DNA of 64,000 nt from Streptomyces spinoverrucosus (GTDB lineage Bacteria; Actinomycetota; Actinomycetes; Streptomycetales; Streptomycetaceae). The notes beneath the pieces are model-generated. The model was not told the DNA's origin. It worked only from the letters and a program-made list of their open reading frames with translations, and did not search any database. Position 1 is the first letter of the stretch, and every line of letters starts with the position of its first letter. A program made the position numbers and the translations under genes. Below are positions 37,443 to 46,183 of this stretch, in pieces. Location: positions 392,832 to 456,831 of the forward strand of contig NZ_JADPZX010000003.1 in assembly GCF_015712165.1 (NCBI RefSeq), in the 5' to 3' direction.

Positions 37443-37754
37443 ATGGCAGCACCCCGTAAATATCCGGACGAACTGCGCGAGCGCGCGATTCGCGAGGTCC
37501 GCACCACCGGCCGCCCGATCGCGCACGTCGCGAAGGACCTCGGCATCCACAAGGAAGCCCTGCGAGGCTGGGTCCGCCAGGCCGAGGCCGACCGCGGCGA
37601 GCGGGACGACCGGCTCACCACCGCCGAGCTGGACGAGTTGAAGCAACTCCGGAAAGAGGTAGCGGAGTTGCGGCGGGCGAACGAGATCTTGAAAGCCGCC
37701 TCGGTGTTTTTTGCCCAGGAGATCGACCGTCCCCGGACGAGGCCGAGCAGGTGA
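37443..37754 (+). CDS. IS3 transposase OrfA
   Basis: A 103-residue DNA-binding subunit. The helix-turn-helix covers YPDELRERAIREVRTTGRPI and IAHVAKDLGIHKEALRGWVR, followed by a leucine-zipper-like coiled coil (ELDELKQLRKEVAELRRANE, about 60-85). The ATG at 37443 matches the family start. A run of six T at the end (GTGTTTTTTGCC) is a plausible -1 frameshift site giving the OrfAB fusion, since orfB lies in the -1 frame and its frame is open back to this run. Confidence 0.92.
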   Translation: MAAPRKYPDELRERAIREVRTTGRPIAHVAKDLGIHKEALRGWVRQAEADRGERDDRLTTAELDELKQLRKEVAELRRANEILKAASVFFAQEIDRPRTRPSR

Positions 37755-38635
37755 TCGACCACCTGCGCGAGAGGGGCCTTGGGGTCGATCCCGTCTGCCG
37801 GGTGCTGGAGCTGTCGCCGTCGACGTACTTCGCCCGCAAGAAGCGGCCGAAGTCGGCCCGCCGGCTCCGGGACGAGCAGCTCATGCCGCTGATCGAGGAG
37901 GTCCACGCGGAGTCGGGCGGCACCTATGGCGCCCGCCGGATCACCCGCGCGCTTCGGCGCAAGGGCCACGGGGTGGCCCGCTGCACCGTCGAGAGGCTGA
38001 TGGCCGAGCTGGGCCTGGAGGGCGTCATCCGTGGCCGGCGGCGTCGGACCACGATTCCGGAACCGTCGGCGCCGCGTCCGCCGGACCTGGTCGACCGCGA
38101 CTTCACCGCCTCCCGGCCCGATCAGCTGTGGGTCGCGGACATGACGTATGTCCGCACCTGGTCGGGATGGGCGTATGTGGCGTTCGTCCTGGATGTGTAC
38201 TCGCGGATGATCGTCGGCTGGCAGGTCGCGAACCACATGCGGACCGAACTCCCTCTGGACGCCCTGGAGATGGCGCTCTGGCGGCGTCGGATCAAGAAGG
38301 ACTCCGGACTGATACACCACAGCGATCGCGGGTCGCAATACGTATCAATTCGGTATACCGACCGGCTCGCCGACATCGGCGCCTCAGCCTCCGTCGGCTC
38401 CGTCGCGGACTCGTATGACAACGCGATGGCCGAGGCGCTGAACGGCACCTTCAAGGCCGAGCTGATCGAGATGCAGGGACCCTGGAAGGACGTCGACCAG
38501 GTCGAGCGGGCGATCTTCCAGTGGATCACCTGGTACAACGAAGAGCGTCTTCACTCCGCGCTCGACTACGTGCCGCCGGCCGAGTACGAGGAAGCCTTCT
38601 GGCGCAGCCAGGAGCAAACCCCGCAGTCCGCCTGA
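37751..38635 (+). CDS. IS3 transposase OrfB (DDE integrase)
   Basis: A 294-residue catalytic subunit. An HTH_21 region (EEVHAESGGTYGARRITRAL) precedes the rve core with the acidic triad: Asp in WVADMTYVRTW, Asp in LIHHSDRGSQY and Glu in DNAMAEALNG. The GTG start overlaps the orfA stop as GTGA. Active protein is normally produced as an OrfAB fusion by -1 frameshifting. The length is normal and no stop is seen, so this copy may be active. Confidence 0.93.
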   Translation: MIDHLRERGLGVDPVCRVLELSPSTYFARKKRPKSARRLRDEQLMPLIEEVHAESGGTYGARRITRALRRKGHGVARCTVERLMAELGLEGVIRGRRRRTTIPEPSAPRPPDLVDRDFTASRPDQLWVADMTYVRTWSGWAYVAFVLDVYSRMIVGWQVANHMRTELPLDALEMALWRRRIKKDSGLIHHSDRGSQYVSIRYTDRLADIGASASVGSVADSYDNAMAEALNGTFKAELIEMQGPWKDVDQVERAIFQWITWYNEERLHSALDYVPPAEYEEAFWRSQEQTPQSA

Positions 38636-38675
38636 ACCAATCAAGATCGGACTCTACGAAACTCGGGGCAGCTCA

Positions 38676-39455
38676 GAGGAGACACGTCAGTGGCTCCAGG
38701 CACACCGCCGTATTGCCGCCGGTGAGCCCGCACCCACCCATGACCATGACGGCGACAAGGGTGAAGCCTCCGCGGGCAGTGAGTCCGTCCCGATGCACGC
38801 CCCGCGATGGTGGCGCCGGGCGGTCGGCCTGCTCAGCGCCGCTGGCATCGGTGCCGTCGGCACCCTTGGGGCTTGCAGTCTGGTTCGCGACGTGTCTCCG
38901 TCGCCCGATCTGCCCGCCGTCCCGGTGACCGGGTTGCGCATGCTGGCCGTGGGCAGTTGGGCCCGAATCCACCCCGCACGTACACCCGAGCTGTGCGTGA
39001 CCGAAGGCAGGGATCGCACCGGCCGCTACGAGACCGCCGTGGCCGCTCAACGACCCTGCGCCCATGCCGTCGTACCCGGGGTTTTCCTCGAACCCGTGGG
39101 CAAGGACCTCGTACAGATCCAGTGGCACCACCCGAAGCACGGCATCGGCTGCCTGACGGTCCTGCTGACAGGCCCGGGCCGGAACCTGGTTGAGCCCCGA
39201 GACGACTGCGCCAACACCAACCAGGCCCAGCAGTTCCGCATCGAGCCCTTCGGCCCGTCGGCGGTCAGCCACTTCCGCATCCGTCCGATCAGCACCGACT
39301 GGTGTCTGAGCCTGCGCGACCAGGACACCACGAGCGGAACGGAAGTCGTCCAGGGCCGCTGCTCCGGCGCCGCCGACCAGGACTTCCTGATCGAACTGAC
39401 CCCTCCCCCAGCAACCGCTGCCGCCGGACGCGGCCACGCGGTGCCGTCAGCTTGA
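38676..39455 (+). pseudogene. Membrane-anchored protein with ricin-like C-terminus, 5' end cut by IS3
   Basis: An open frame starts directly at the IS3 right end (EETRQWLQAHRRIAAGEPAP) and continues 259 codons. The N-terminal stub resembles the end of an HTH-protein cytoplasmic region; then comes one membrane segment (AVGLLSAAGIGAVGTLGACS) and an extracellular part with cysteine pairs and a beta-trefoil-like unit (RPISTDWCLSLRDQDTT, then QGRCSGAADQDFLIEL). The upstream half of the gene is not found on the other side of the IS. A shortened product could start at the ATG at 38793. Ricin-like folding is inferred from the repeated CL...C...QxF pattern. Confidence 0.55.
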
Positions 39456-39985
39456 GCTCCACAACGCGCTGGACGCCGTGGAACAGGTGGAGCGGAGATC
39501 CGCGCCGGGCGGTGGGCCTCGGTGCGAGTGGGTGCGGGCGATCTCGTCCTCGTCGGCGGTAAGGAGGCGGCCGTCGGCGACGATCTGTTCGCCGTTGACG
39601 AAAGACGCGGTGACCGGGGCGGCGGCGCCGAAGACCAGGGCTGGTGACCGGGTCGGCGATGGAGGCGTGGGCGAGGGTGTCCAGTTTCCACAGCACGAGG
39701 TCGACGGGCTTGCCGGGCTCCAGGGAGCCGGTCTGGTCGGCGCAGCCGAGGACTTGGGCGCCGCCGTGGGTGCCGAGGCGCAGCGCCTGACGGGCGTTCA
39801 GGGCGGTCTCGCGGTGGGCGCGGAGGTGGTTGATGAGGAGGGCGTTGCGCAGTTCGGTGTGGAGTTCGCCGGACTCGTTGGACGCGGTGCCGTCGACGCC
39901 GAGGCCGACGGGGACACCGGCGGCGAGCATGTCGGGGGACGCGGGCGATACCGGCCGCGAGGCGGGCGTTGGAGGAGGGGCAGTG
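39456..39985 (-). pseudogene. 8-oxoguanine deaminase-like amidohydrolase, truncated and frameshifted
   Basis: The minus frame has PDMLAAGVPVGLGVDGTASN, then LRNALLINHLRAHRETALNA and LGCADQTGSLEPGKPVDLVL. After a frameshift near 39640 comes APVTASFVNGEQIVADGRLL. This is the C-terminal 40% of an amidohydrolase resembling 8-oxoguanine/guanine deaminase. The N-terminal HxH metal site is missing. Confidence 0.7.
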
Positions 39986-39989
39986 GGCG

Positions 39990-40685
39990 CCACCGGTCGC
40001 CGCGACGGCCCACGCAGGCTTCTTCGCTTGGCAACTCGCCGCCGGCGCCGGCCACCGCGCCGCCGCGTACTGCCTGTACCTGCATCACCTGGCCCTGGGT
40101 GAAACGGTGAGGCACGGCACTGGCTGCACGAGGTCACCGACGACGTCCTCGACACCGGGGCGCCCGACGAAGCCTTCCTCGCGGTCCTGGAGACCGTCGC
40201 CCTGTACGTACGAAGGAACGGTTCCACCCTGACCAGCCCCCCCGACTAAAGGCCTCGAGATGGATGTCGACCGCCTGGCCACCATCAAGAGCGGCTCATG
40301 CATCATCGTCCAGCGCCCCGACCAGCGCCTCGCCGACCGGCTGCACCACTTCACCCGCCGCTGACGCGATGCTCGCGCTTGCTGCCGCCCTTTACGAGCG
40401 TTACCCCGTTGGACGCCCCCCAAGGCGGTCGGCCGGGATCCGCGTGGACGACCAGTTGCTGAACACGGTCGCCCTGCCGAGCGGAGGCGGATGCGCCCTT
40501 CTTTGATCGATTCGCCCCGGAAGGGATCACCAGTGTGCGTGAAAGATCAGGGGTGCGCAGAACGGGCATGTCGTGCGCCGGCGACATCAATCACAGCTGC
40601 TCGTCCCTGGGTCAACCCGGCCGTCGGTTGTTCAGAGATGACCGCTGAGGGCCGCGAGGCGGGACGGTGGCCCTAGTTGGGGCGG
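39990..40685. other. Gene remnants without recognisable family
   Basis: Plus-strand scraps such as AHAGFFAWQLAAGAGHRAAA and, in another frame, DDVLDTGAPDEAFLAVLETV look coding, as does a 34-codon ORF beginning MDVDRLATIKSGSCIIV at 40261. No complete gene is present. Confidence 0.3.
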
Positions 40686-41291
40686 TCATGTTTTAGGCCC
40701 CTGCAAAGGCGGGGGCGTCGACCGCCGCCAGCTCTCCTCGATGCCCCGCATCAGCGGCGGATACACGATCAGGTGCCGCAGCGGTCCGATCGCCGCCATG
40801 TACGCCTTGCCGATCAGGCCGTTGGGCTTGACCAGGACGGCCATCTGGCCGCGGTGTCCGCCGTGGCCGTCCGGCACCCAGGCGAGATGCATCACGGCCT
40901 GCACGGTCCGGTTGGCCATCTCGGCCGCCCACTCGTGCTCCAGCAGATAGACCGAGTTGAACGGCAGCCGGTCGAACTCCGGCCCGGGGGGCAGGCTGCG
41001 CAGGTCCTCCGGCAGCCGCTCGCGCAACGTCGGCACGCGCGTGCCGACGCCGGTGTCGCTCTGGTCCCAGCGCAGTAGCGCGCCGAGCTTCCACCGGAGG
41101 GCGAAGAGTGCGCGGGCGAGTCGGGAGGGGTTGTTCATCGTGTCGCCCTCGGCGGTGTTCTGGACGAGGCGCGCGAAGTCGCCGGGGCCGCCGGGTGTCG
41201 GCAGGGCCCAGACGTCGTAGAGCCGGAAGTCCGGCGTGATCTCGTGGATCCGCCAGGGCCGGGAGGTGTGTGCGGTGTCCGGGAGCCTCAT
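40686..41291 (-). CDS. DUF2867 family protein
   Basis: A 201-residue cytoplasmic protein with the DUF2867 pattern: WRIHEITPDFRLYDVWALP at the start, a central LGALLRWDQSDTGVGTRVP and the terminal block AVLVKPNGLIGKAYMAAIGP followed by LRHLIVYPPLMRGIEESW. The ATG overlaps the TetR stop by four bases (ATGA), so the two are translationally coupled. DUF2867 proteins belong to the START/SRPBCC-like group and may bind a hydrophobic ligand; no reaction is established. It is probably the main target of the TetR regulator. Confidence 0.85.
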   Translation of the reverse strand: MRLPDTAHTSRPWRIHEITPDFRLYDVWALPTPGGPGDFARLVQNTAEGDTMNNPSRLARALFALRWKLGALLRWDQSDTGVGTRVPTLRERLPEDLRSLPPGPEFDRLPFNSVYLLEHEWAAEMANRTVQAVMHLAWVPDGHGGHRGQMAVLVKPNGLIGKAYMAAIGPLRHLIVYPPLMRGIEESWRRSTPPPLQGPKT

Positions 41292-41974
41292 GGTTGTGCC
41301 TCCTTCGAGGGGGAGGGGTAGGTGGTGCCCGGGTCGAGTCCGAGGGTGCCGGCCGCAGCGGAGGCCACGAGCGCCCCGTCCTCGGGAACGTGGCCGGCCA
41401 GCGCGATCGAGGCGCCCTCGACCGTGCCGACGAAGGCGAGTGCGACGGCCCTTACCGGGGGACCGTCGGGAATCGAGCCCTCGCGTCGGCCGGCTTCGAT
41501 CAGGCCCTCGCAGCGGGCGAGCAGCACCTCGTAGGCCTGCTCCACCTCACGCCCGATCGGATGGTCCTGCCCGGCGAACTCCAGCCGCAGCGCCATCGCC
41601 ACCCGCGCGATGTCGCGTCGGCAGAACGCGGTGTGCGCCCGCGCGAGCGTCAGCAGCGCCGCGACCGGATCCGGCTCCTTCGCGATCTGGGCACCGACCT
41701 CCTGGCGCCAGGTGTCCAGGACCCAGTCGGACACGGCCAGGGTCAGCTCCTGCTTGTCCTTGAACAGGTGGTAGAGCGCGCCGCGCGTGTAACCGGCCTC
41801 CTTGGCCACCTGCTCCAGCACGAGATTGCGGTAGCCGTACCGCGACAGCCCTCGTGCGGCCGACTCCAGCAGCGCGCTCCGCGTACGCGCCCGCCGCTCG
41901 GCCTGCGTCGACCGGCGGGGGGCACCCTCCGAGGCGCCCTCTGGCTGACCTTGGCCGACGTTACGTACATGCAT
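41288..41974 (-). CDS. TetR-family transcriptional regulator
   Basis: A 228-residue repressor. The helix-turn-helix (about 25-70) reads RTRSALLESAARGLSRYGYR then EAGYTRGALYHLFKDKQEL. The ligand-binding helical domain follows, with AHTAFCRRDIARVAMALRLE and VRAVALAFVGTVEGASIALA. The ATG lies inside a palindrome that is the probable operator, so the protein likely blocks its own transcription and that of the downstream DUF2867 gene. No Shine-Dalgarno is visible upstream, which fits a leaderless or very short leader mRNA. Confidence 0.93.
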   Translation of the reverse strand: MHVRNVGQGQPEGASEGAPRRSTQAERRARTRSALLESAARGLSRYGYRNLVLEQVAKEAGYTRGALYHLFKDKQELTLAVSDWVLDTWRQEVGAQIAKEPDPVAALLTLARAHTAFCRRDIARVAMALRLEFAGQDHPIGREVEQAYEVLLARCEGLIEAGRREGSIPDGPPVRAVALAFVGTVEGASIALAGHVPEDGALVASAAAGTLGLDPGTTYPSPSKEAQP

Positions 41975-41977
41975 GTA
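41966..41977. promoter_or_regulatory. TetR operator candidate over the start codon
   Basis: A perfect 12-bp palindrome TACATGCATGTA covers the tetR start codon (41972-41974). It is followed by further ATGT repeats (ATGTATGT). Position and symmetry suggest autorepression. Confidence 0.65.
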
Positions 41978-42607
41978 TGTATGTTAAGCATGAGGGATCG
42001 GTTCTTCGCAAGAGGCGAGTCCATGGACTGAGCGCTGTAGGGGCACGGGCAATGGAGGGCTGGTGGTGGACCAGGCTGCGTGAACGCGGCTTCGGCGGTC
42101 TTCCGGGCGGGGAGCGCTGTACGGGCTTCGCGTTCCAGGCGGACGGGTTCGGCCTGGTGGGGAAGCGCGGCAGGCCGGGGAAGTCGAGCTGTCGGGATGT
42201 CTCCGCGAGGATCGTGGGCAGGTCGGCGCGCTGCTCGATGTGCTCGGCGTGCCCGCGCAGGGCGGCGGTGTGTACCGTGGCCGTTTTCTGCGACGGCGGT
42301 GATCGGCGGCGGAGGACAGCGGGTTCACCGAGACTTCCGGGTGGTCGAAGCTGTCGCGGTAGGGGATGAGGCTGCCGTGGTAGCCGGTGCGGCTCCTGGA
42401 GTTGCGGTGACGGGGGTTCTTGAAAGCGGCTCTGACCGCAGTTTCGTGAAGCCTCGGTTTTGCCCAGCCTTGGCCACGACTGTGGCCCGGTTCGGATCAC
42501 CGATACACCTATCCGAGCCCTCTCCCGACGTCCCGTGAGCGCGAGACGCGGGATGGGGGTATGCCATTTCCCGCAAGGTGATCTTGGGGTCCATGAGGAG
42601 GGCAGCT
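41978..42607. other. Upstream region with unrecognised degraded coding
   Basis: A minus-strand frame reads TGYHGSLIPYRDSFDHPEVS with coding character but no recognised family; other frames are broken. No RNA gene was seen. Confidence 0.3.
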
Positions 42608-42892
42608 GTGTACGCAGTAGTTCGGCGCTACGAAGGGGTGACCGACCCTGCCGAGGCGGGACGCCGAGTGAACGAGGGATTCGTGCCTATCCTGCGCCAG
42701 GTCCCCGGATTCGTGGCCTACTACTGGGTCGACGCCGGGGAGGGGGTGATGGTCTCTACCGGCGTCTTCGAAGACCAAGCCGGGGCCGAGGAGTCGACCA
42801 TGAGGGCGGCGGACTTCGTCCGGGCCAACCTCGCCTCGCTGCTCCCCAACCCTCCCCAAGTCGCGGCCGGCCAGGTTGTGGCTGCTGGGTAG
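42608..42892 (+). CDS. Small ABM-like dimeric alpha/beta-barrel protein
   Basis: A 94-residue protein. GTG at 42608 was chosen: AGGAGG lies directly upstream at the right spacing and the conserved opening VYAVVRRYEGVTDPAEAGRR starts there. The pattern of a strand, helix, VPGFVAYYWVDAGEGVMVST and a final helix matches antibiotic-biosynthesis-monooxygenase-like ferredoxin folds. Similar Streptomyces proteins are annotated as hypothetical. Catalytic residues are not evident. No operon. Confidence 0.65.
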   Translation: MYAVVRRYEGVTDPAEAGRRVNEGFVPILRQVPGFVAYYWVDAGEGVMVSTGVFEDQAGAEESTMRAADFVRANLASLLPNPPQVAAGQVVAAG

Positions 42893-43389
42893 GGACCTGC
42901 GCAGTGACGCTGGACCCCACCTACCCCCGATCGAATGATCTGGCCTTTCACGAAACTCCGGCCAGGGCGGGGCCGTGCTGCTCAGCGGGGAGGCCTCTCC
43001 CCGAGCGCACCGAACCTTTATCGTTTCCTGCGATTTCTGTATGTGTTCGAAGTGAAGAAGGCGGAGCGCTGTGCAGCATGCGCACCGTGTCTCGGGTCGT
43101 CGATGCTGTACCCCATCGCGTCAGCCCGGTGTGTCTGCCGGGGTTTCCGCAGGCCCGACGGCTGCTGCCGCCCTCGTTAGAACACCGGGCGGGCGTCTAC
43201 CGATTCCGCGGCGAGTTTTGGAGGCTGCGCCGGGGCATTCGTTGATCGATCCGGCTGTTTTGTCAGTGCCCGCTCCTACGGCCGCTGATGCCGGGCCGTT
43301 CGCGCCGGCTGCGGCCGCCCCGGGGCGTCAGCGAACAGGCCGCCGCCGCGGCTGTCGCCTGCGCCGCACTGTGGCTGCTGCCAAGCTCG
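42893..43389. other. No gene recognised
   Basis: Only short, inconsistent frames; possibly the decayed N-terminus of the following pseudogene towards the 3' end. Confidence 0.35.
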
Positions 43390-44027
43390 CTACAGCCACC
43401 TGGCAGGCGGCCGTCCGCCTCTGGCCCCTGCTCGCCCTCCTTGCGGCGCTCGCTCTTGGCTACGCGGCCTGGCGGTTCCTGCGTGAGGTACGGGCCAAGA
43501 AGGTTCGAGCCCAGATGGTGGCCGGCTGCGGATCACGCTCGCTCAGCTTGCCGCCATGGACGACAGGGCCTTCGAATGCGCACTTCGTGACCTGCTCCTG
43601 CGGGATGGCTGGAACGCCCGGCAGGTCGGCCGGCAAGGAGACCAAGCCGCAGACGTCATCGGCGAGGACCGCCGGCGCGGCAGAATCGCTGGCCCGCCCG
43701 GACCGGCGGGCTCTCGACGACGTTTTTGGCAAAGACCTGGCGGGGGCAGCCGACGCCTCACTCGGTCTGCCGAAGGGCACCGCCGAGGCGGTCATCAAGC
43801 ACATTTTGGAGATCTCGTACGGCAACTTCGGAATCCTCGACCGGGTGCTCTCTCGAGCGGCCGGCATCCTTCCCAGCAAGCCGTACCCCTCCTACCGCAC
43901 GTGGACCGGACCCATGGTGGCCATCACTCAGGGCATCGTGGAGACGCTGTACGCGTCCGGCCTGGTGACGGGCCCAGAGGAGCCGCCGCCAGACGCCGAG
44001 GCCAACGCACGGAACCTCTGGGGGTGA
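43390..44027 (+). pseudogene. Mrr-like restriction endonuclease, frameshifted
   Basis: A membrane segment (LWPLLALLAALALGYAAWRF) is followed, after a frameshift near 43525, by ITLAQLAAMDDRAFECALRD and LLLRDGWNARQVGRQGDQAA, the beginning of a membrane-linked Mrr-type nuclease domain. The catalytic D...QxK part is gone. The remaining frame ends with ILEISYGNFGILDRVLSRAA and GIVETLYASGLVTGPEEPPP, which I do not recognise and which may come from another gene. Confidence 0.55.
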
Positions 44028-44388
44028 GACCTCGAGCGCATCAAGAGGTTCGCGGACGACTGATGCATCCCGTCAGCCGGTGTAGTCGGGCGTGCGGCTA
44101 CCGCACCTCCGCGCGCTGTGCGGAACGCCTGCCCGGCGGGGACGACTACTTCTGGATCGTCTTCGCCTCCGCTGCGACGGCTTCGGCCTGCCGCTGGCGG
44201 CGCATCGCGCGGGTCCCGTTACCGCTGACTAGGTGTTTTTGAACCCTGGCCATGAGATGCGTACGGCCGGATGATCTGGAGCGTGGGAGCTGGCGGGAAG
44301 GCCCGGCGGAACTGCCGGGAGTGCGGTCATCCGCTGCCCTCGGGTAAGGCGGCGGAGGCATCAGCGGACCCGGCAGCGGGTGATCGCG

Positions 44389-44547
44389 ATGCAGCAGGGC
44401 GAACAGGCGGAGTGCCCGATGTGTGGCCGGTCGTGGACCGTGGGGGTGGATCGGTCGAAGTCAGCGGTGTACTGCTCCAACCGCTGCCGGGTACGGGCCT
44501 GCCGCCAGCGGCAGGCGTCACGGAACGCTGTTACGGAAACGCCGTAG
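44389..44547 (+). CDS. Small zinc-ribbon protein
   Basis: A 52-residue ORF (or 55 from GTG at 44380) with a four-cysteine pattern: CPMCGRSWTVGVDRSKSA, then YCSNRCRVRACRQRQ. This resembles compact zinc-binding proteins of phages and integrated elements. In the other frame just upstream a second CxxC motif (NCRECGHPLP) appears, so the original gene may have been longer with a frameshift near 44345. It precedes the DUF6192/RacP-like pair by 200 bp. Confidence 0.5.
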   Translation: MQQGEQAECPMCGRSWTVGVDRSKSAVYCSNRCRVRACRQRQASRNAVTETP

Positions 44548-44751
44548 TGCGACGCCTCGCGTTTCTCACCAACACCCCTTGCTATGCATGAGAGTTGATG
44601 CCATTCGGTGGATGCTTCGAGCGCCCCTGGTTTGCGCTCTGTCTCTGCATGTCGCGCCCGCGTCACCGTGGTCGATGGCCGGGGCGGGCTGGCCTTGCCG
44701 GTCACATTGTGGGTGGCCGGGCCGGACCTGGGGCACGGGATGGTGGCCATC

Positions 44752-45753
44752 ATGGCTGACCGGATCGGGAACGTCACGCGGCAGCGTTACGACCAGCTCG
44801 TCACTCAGGCCAAAGAGCTGATCGCGCAGGTCACGAAGGCACAGTTCGCTCTCGGTGACATGGCCCTGGAGATCGAGCCCATGCGTCCGGTGGGCGGGTC
44901 GATGCCGAATGGTACGGACGACCTGTTCACTGTCACGGAGTCGTTGCAGATGTTCGCGGACGACGTCGGCGTCGCCCGGACGACCGTGGAGGACTGGCGG
45001 TGGACGGCGAACCGCTGGCCTGCGGACAAGCGCAAGGAGGGCGTGTCGTTCACTGTTCACCGCATTCTGGCGTCGGTCTCGGACGACGCCGAACGGTGGG
45101 CGGCGGCCGAGGACGCCCCGTTCAACCCGCGCACCGGCAAGCGGCAGTGGACGCCGGACGGCCCAAAGCGGCTGGTCGGGCGGCGGGTGGAGCGTCCGGT
45201 CACGGTCGATGAGAAGGTCCAGGCCGTCGCCGACCTCACCCGGGACGACGACGTCGCCGCTCAGGTGGCGGCCGACCTGTTCAAGCGTCCGGAGGTCACC
45301 GAGCACGTCACTCCGGCGGACCGGATGCGGGTGGTGACGGAGCTGACGAGGGATGACACGGTCGCCCAGCAGGTAACGACCGATCTGCTGCGCAGGCCGA
45401 CGGTGGCCCGGACGGTGATGCGGGACGACACCGCACGGATGCTGGTCAACCGGGCCCAGTTCGACAACTCCGCCGAGACACGGGAGCGGATCCGGGAGAC
45501 CACCCCGGCCGTGCGCAAGATCGAGCACACCATTGAGTACCTGGACCTGGTGGGCTCCTGCCATGGCTTCGTGGCCACCCTGGGCCGACTGGTCCCCCGG
45601 CTGCGGGGACAGGAGTTCACCGAGGACGAGCACGACACCGTCAGGCGGCAGATCGCCCGGGTTCGCGCCGCGGCGGACTGGTTGGAAGGCGCCGTCGACA
45701 ACGGCGAGCTCACCCTGGACGAGCAGCTCGCCCAGTTCCTTCGGGGCGAATAG
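44752..45753 (+). CDS. DUF6192 family protein
   Basis: A 333-residue soluble protein. The start is uncertain between ATG at 44740 and 44752; the conserved opening is RIGNVTRQRYDQLVTQAKEL. An N-terminal helical region with ALGDMALEIEPMRPVGG is followed by an HTH-like section (FADDVGVARTTVEDWRWTAN, SFTVHRILASV), then three imperfect repeats of the type VTVDEKVQAVADLTRDDDVA and VTPADRMRVVTELTRDDTVA, and a C-terminal coiled region. The repeated VT..(D/E)...V..LTRD(D)..VA..V unit resembles ParB-like or replication-partition helices, but function is unknown. The RacP-like gene follows after 3 bp, an operon seen in mobile Streptomyces DNA. Confidence 0.75.
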   Translation: MADRIGNVTRQRYDQLVTQAKELIAQVTKAQFALGDMALEIEPMRPVGGSMPNGTDDLFTVTESLQMFADDVGVARTTVEDWRWTANRWPADKRKEGVSFTVHRILASVSDDAERWAAAEDAPFNPRTGKRQWTPDGPKRLVGRRVERPVTVDEKVQAVADLTRDDDVAAQVAADLFKRPEVTEHVTPADRMRVVTELTRDDTVAQQVTTDLLRRPTVARTVMRDDTARMLVNRAQFDNSAETRERIRETTPAVRKIEHTIEYLDLVGSCHGFVATLGRLVPRLRGQEFTEDEHDTVRRQIARVRAAADWLEGAVDNGELTLDEQLAQFLRGE

Positions 45754-45756
45754 GCC

Positions 45757-46170
45757 ATGGCCCGCCGCCAGGAGCCGCGACCGCTGGACGAGCACTACGG
45801 CGACCTGGTCCGTGTCGCCCTGATGGAGGCAAGACCGGCCGGCCTGCACACCGTCCAACTCGTTGCCGCGACCTGTTTGAAGAAGTCCCAGGTCCAGCGC
45901 GGTATCCGGCACCTTCGCGACGTCGGCGCCGCGGAGAACCTCACGCCCATCATCTGGCCACGCAGGGACGGCTACATGTTCGCCGACGAGCCCGCGGACT
46001 GGATCGAGTACGAGAAGAAGCAGCTCGCCCAGGTCCTCGGCCTCCTCACCCGGATGATCACGCGCACGCTCGCCCCGCACCTGATCCGATGCCCCGACGA
46101 CGAATGGGCACAGCTGGTATCCGCCCAGCTCACCGGCGTGTCCGCGACCCTCGCCCAGCTCGCGAAGCAA
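45757..46170 (+). pseudogene. RacP-like protein, 3' end replaced by IS5
   Basis: The first about 138 codons match RacP-type Streptomyces proteins: VALMEARPAGLHTVQLVAAT, a winged-helix region KKSQVQRGIRHLRDVGAAEN and DGYMFADEPADWIEYEKKQL. After QLAKQ the frame enters an IS5 element, giving a chimeric ORF to 47220. Most of the recognisable domain is retained, so partial function cannot be excluded. It starts 3 bp after the DUF6192 gene. Confidence 0.65.
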
Positions 46171-46183
46171 TCCTGCACGTCCC

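Larger units (their letters stand above)
37371..38675 (+). mobile_element. IS3-family insertion sequence, apparently intact
   Basis: A 1305-bp element. Imperfect terminal inverted repeats begin TGAGCTGTACTGAGATTTG at the left; the right end, read inward, begins TGAGCTGCCCCGAGTTTCG. The ends have the TG...CA form usual for IS3. It contains overlapping orfA and orfB. No exact target duplication is seen (AGG on the left, GAG on the right). Confidence 0.85.
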
